Of a stretch of DNA of 5,804 nt, positions 5,798 through 5,804 are shown piece after piece. How positions within the stretch are numbered: position 1 is the first letter of the stretch; each line of letters begins with the position of its first letter. The DNA lies in assembly GCF_015668195.1 (NCBI RefSeq), contig NZ_JADPFC010000021.1:1-5804 (forward strand). Reading direction: 5' to 3'. Source of the DNA: Romboutsia_C sp015668195. GTDB taxonomy: Bacteria; Bacillota; Clostridia; Peptostreptococcales; Peptostreptococcaceae. The notes below the pieces were generated by a model, which searched no databases, had not been told where the DNA came from, and worked only from the letters and a program-made list of their open reading frames with translations. Position numbers and translations under genes: made by a program.

Positions 5798-5804
5798 TCT
5801 TTAT

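Overview
The window looks like a low-GC, strictly anaerobic Gram-positive bacterium of the Peptostreptococcaceae (Clostridioides / Paraclostridium / Romboutsia / Terrisporobacter group). Three things point there. The 5' third of a 16S rRNA at the left edge has the variable-region sequence I associate with that family. Intergenic DNA and third codon positions are very AT-rich. The ribonucleotide reductase is the oxygen-sensitive class III type. Genus and species cannot be fixed from this sequence alone.

Layout, left to right. Positions 1-332 are the 5' end of a 16S rRNA gene on the minus strand, cut by the window edge. Its leader with a boxA-like element follows (333-480), then two tandem rRNA promoters (-10/-35 at 486-514 and 571-599) backed by A-tracts. 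Next is a short cluster of DnaA-box-like 9-mers (656-739). The nrdDG operon follows on the minus strand: an intrinsic terminator (767-813), nrdG (815-1354) and nrdD (start at 3723, stop at 1372). The nrdD upstream region is dense. It holds a strong ribosome binding site, two NrdR boxes exactly 31 bp apart, a leftward intrinsic terminator/attenuator, a candidate promoter and a perfect DnaA box. An AT-rich stretch with a nested inverted repeat (4098-4161) leads to a divergent plus-strand gene for a class I PLP aminotransferase, probably aspartate aminotransferase (4358-5539). A strong, nearly symmetric terminator (5626-5660) can serve both this gene and the 5S rRNA arriving from the right (about 5677-5797, minus strand), which is the tail of a second rRNA operon.

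How the genes work together. NrdG is the radical-SAM activase that installs the glycyl radical on NrdD; together they make deoxyribonucleotides without oxygen. They form a two-gene operon with its own promoter region and terminator, and the paired NrdR boxes indicate repression when dNTP/ATP pools are high. DnaA boxes on both sides hint at a link to replication initiation, but that is inference. The three protein genes form an island of about 5.3 kb between two rRNA operons pointing the same way, with the aminotransferase facing the incoming rRNA operon head-on.

I see no mobile element, CRISPR array, defence system or clearly new multigene system. The interest lies in the regulatory DNA around nrdDG and the rRNA promoters.
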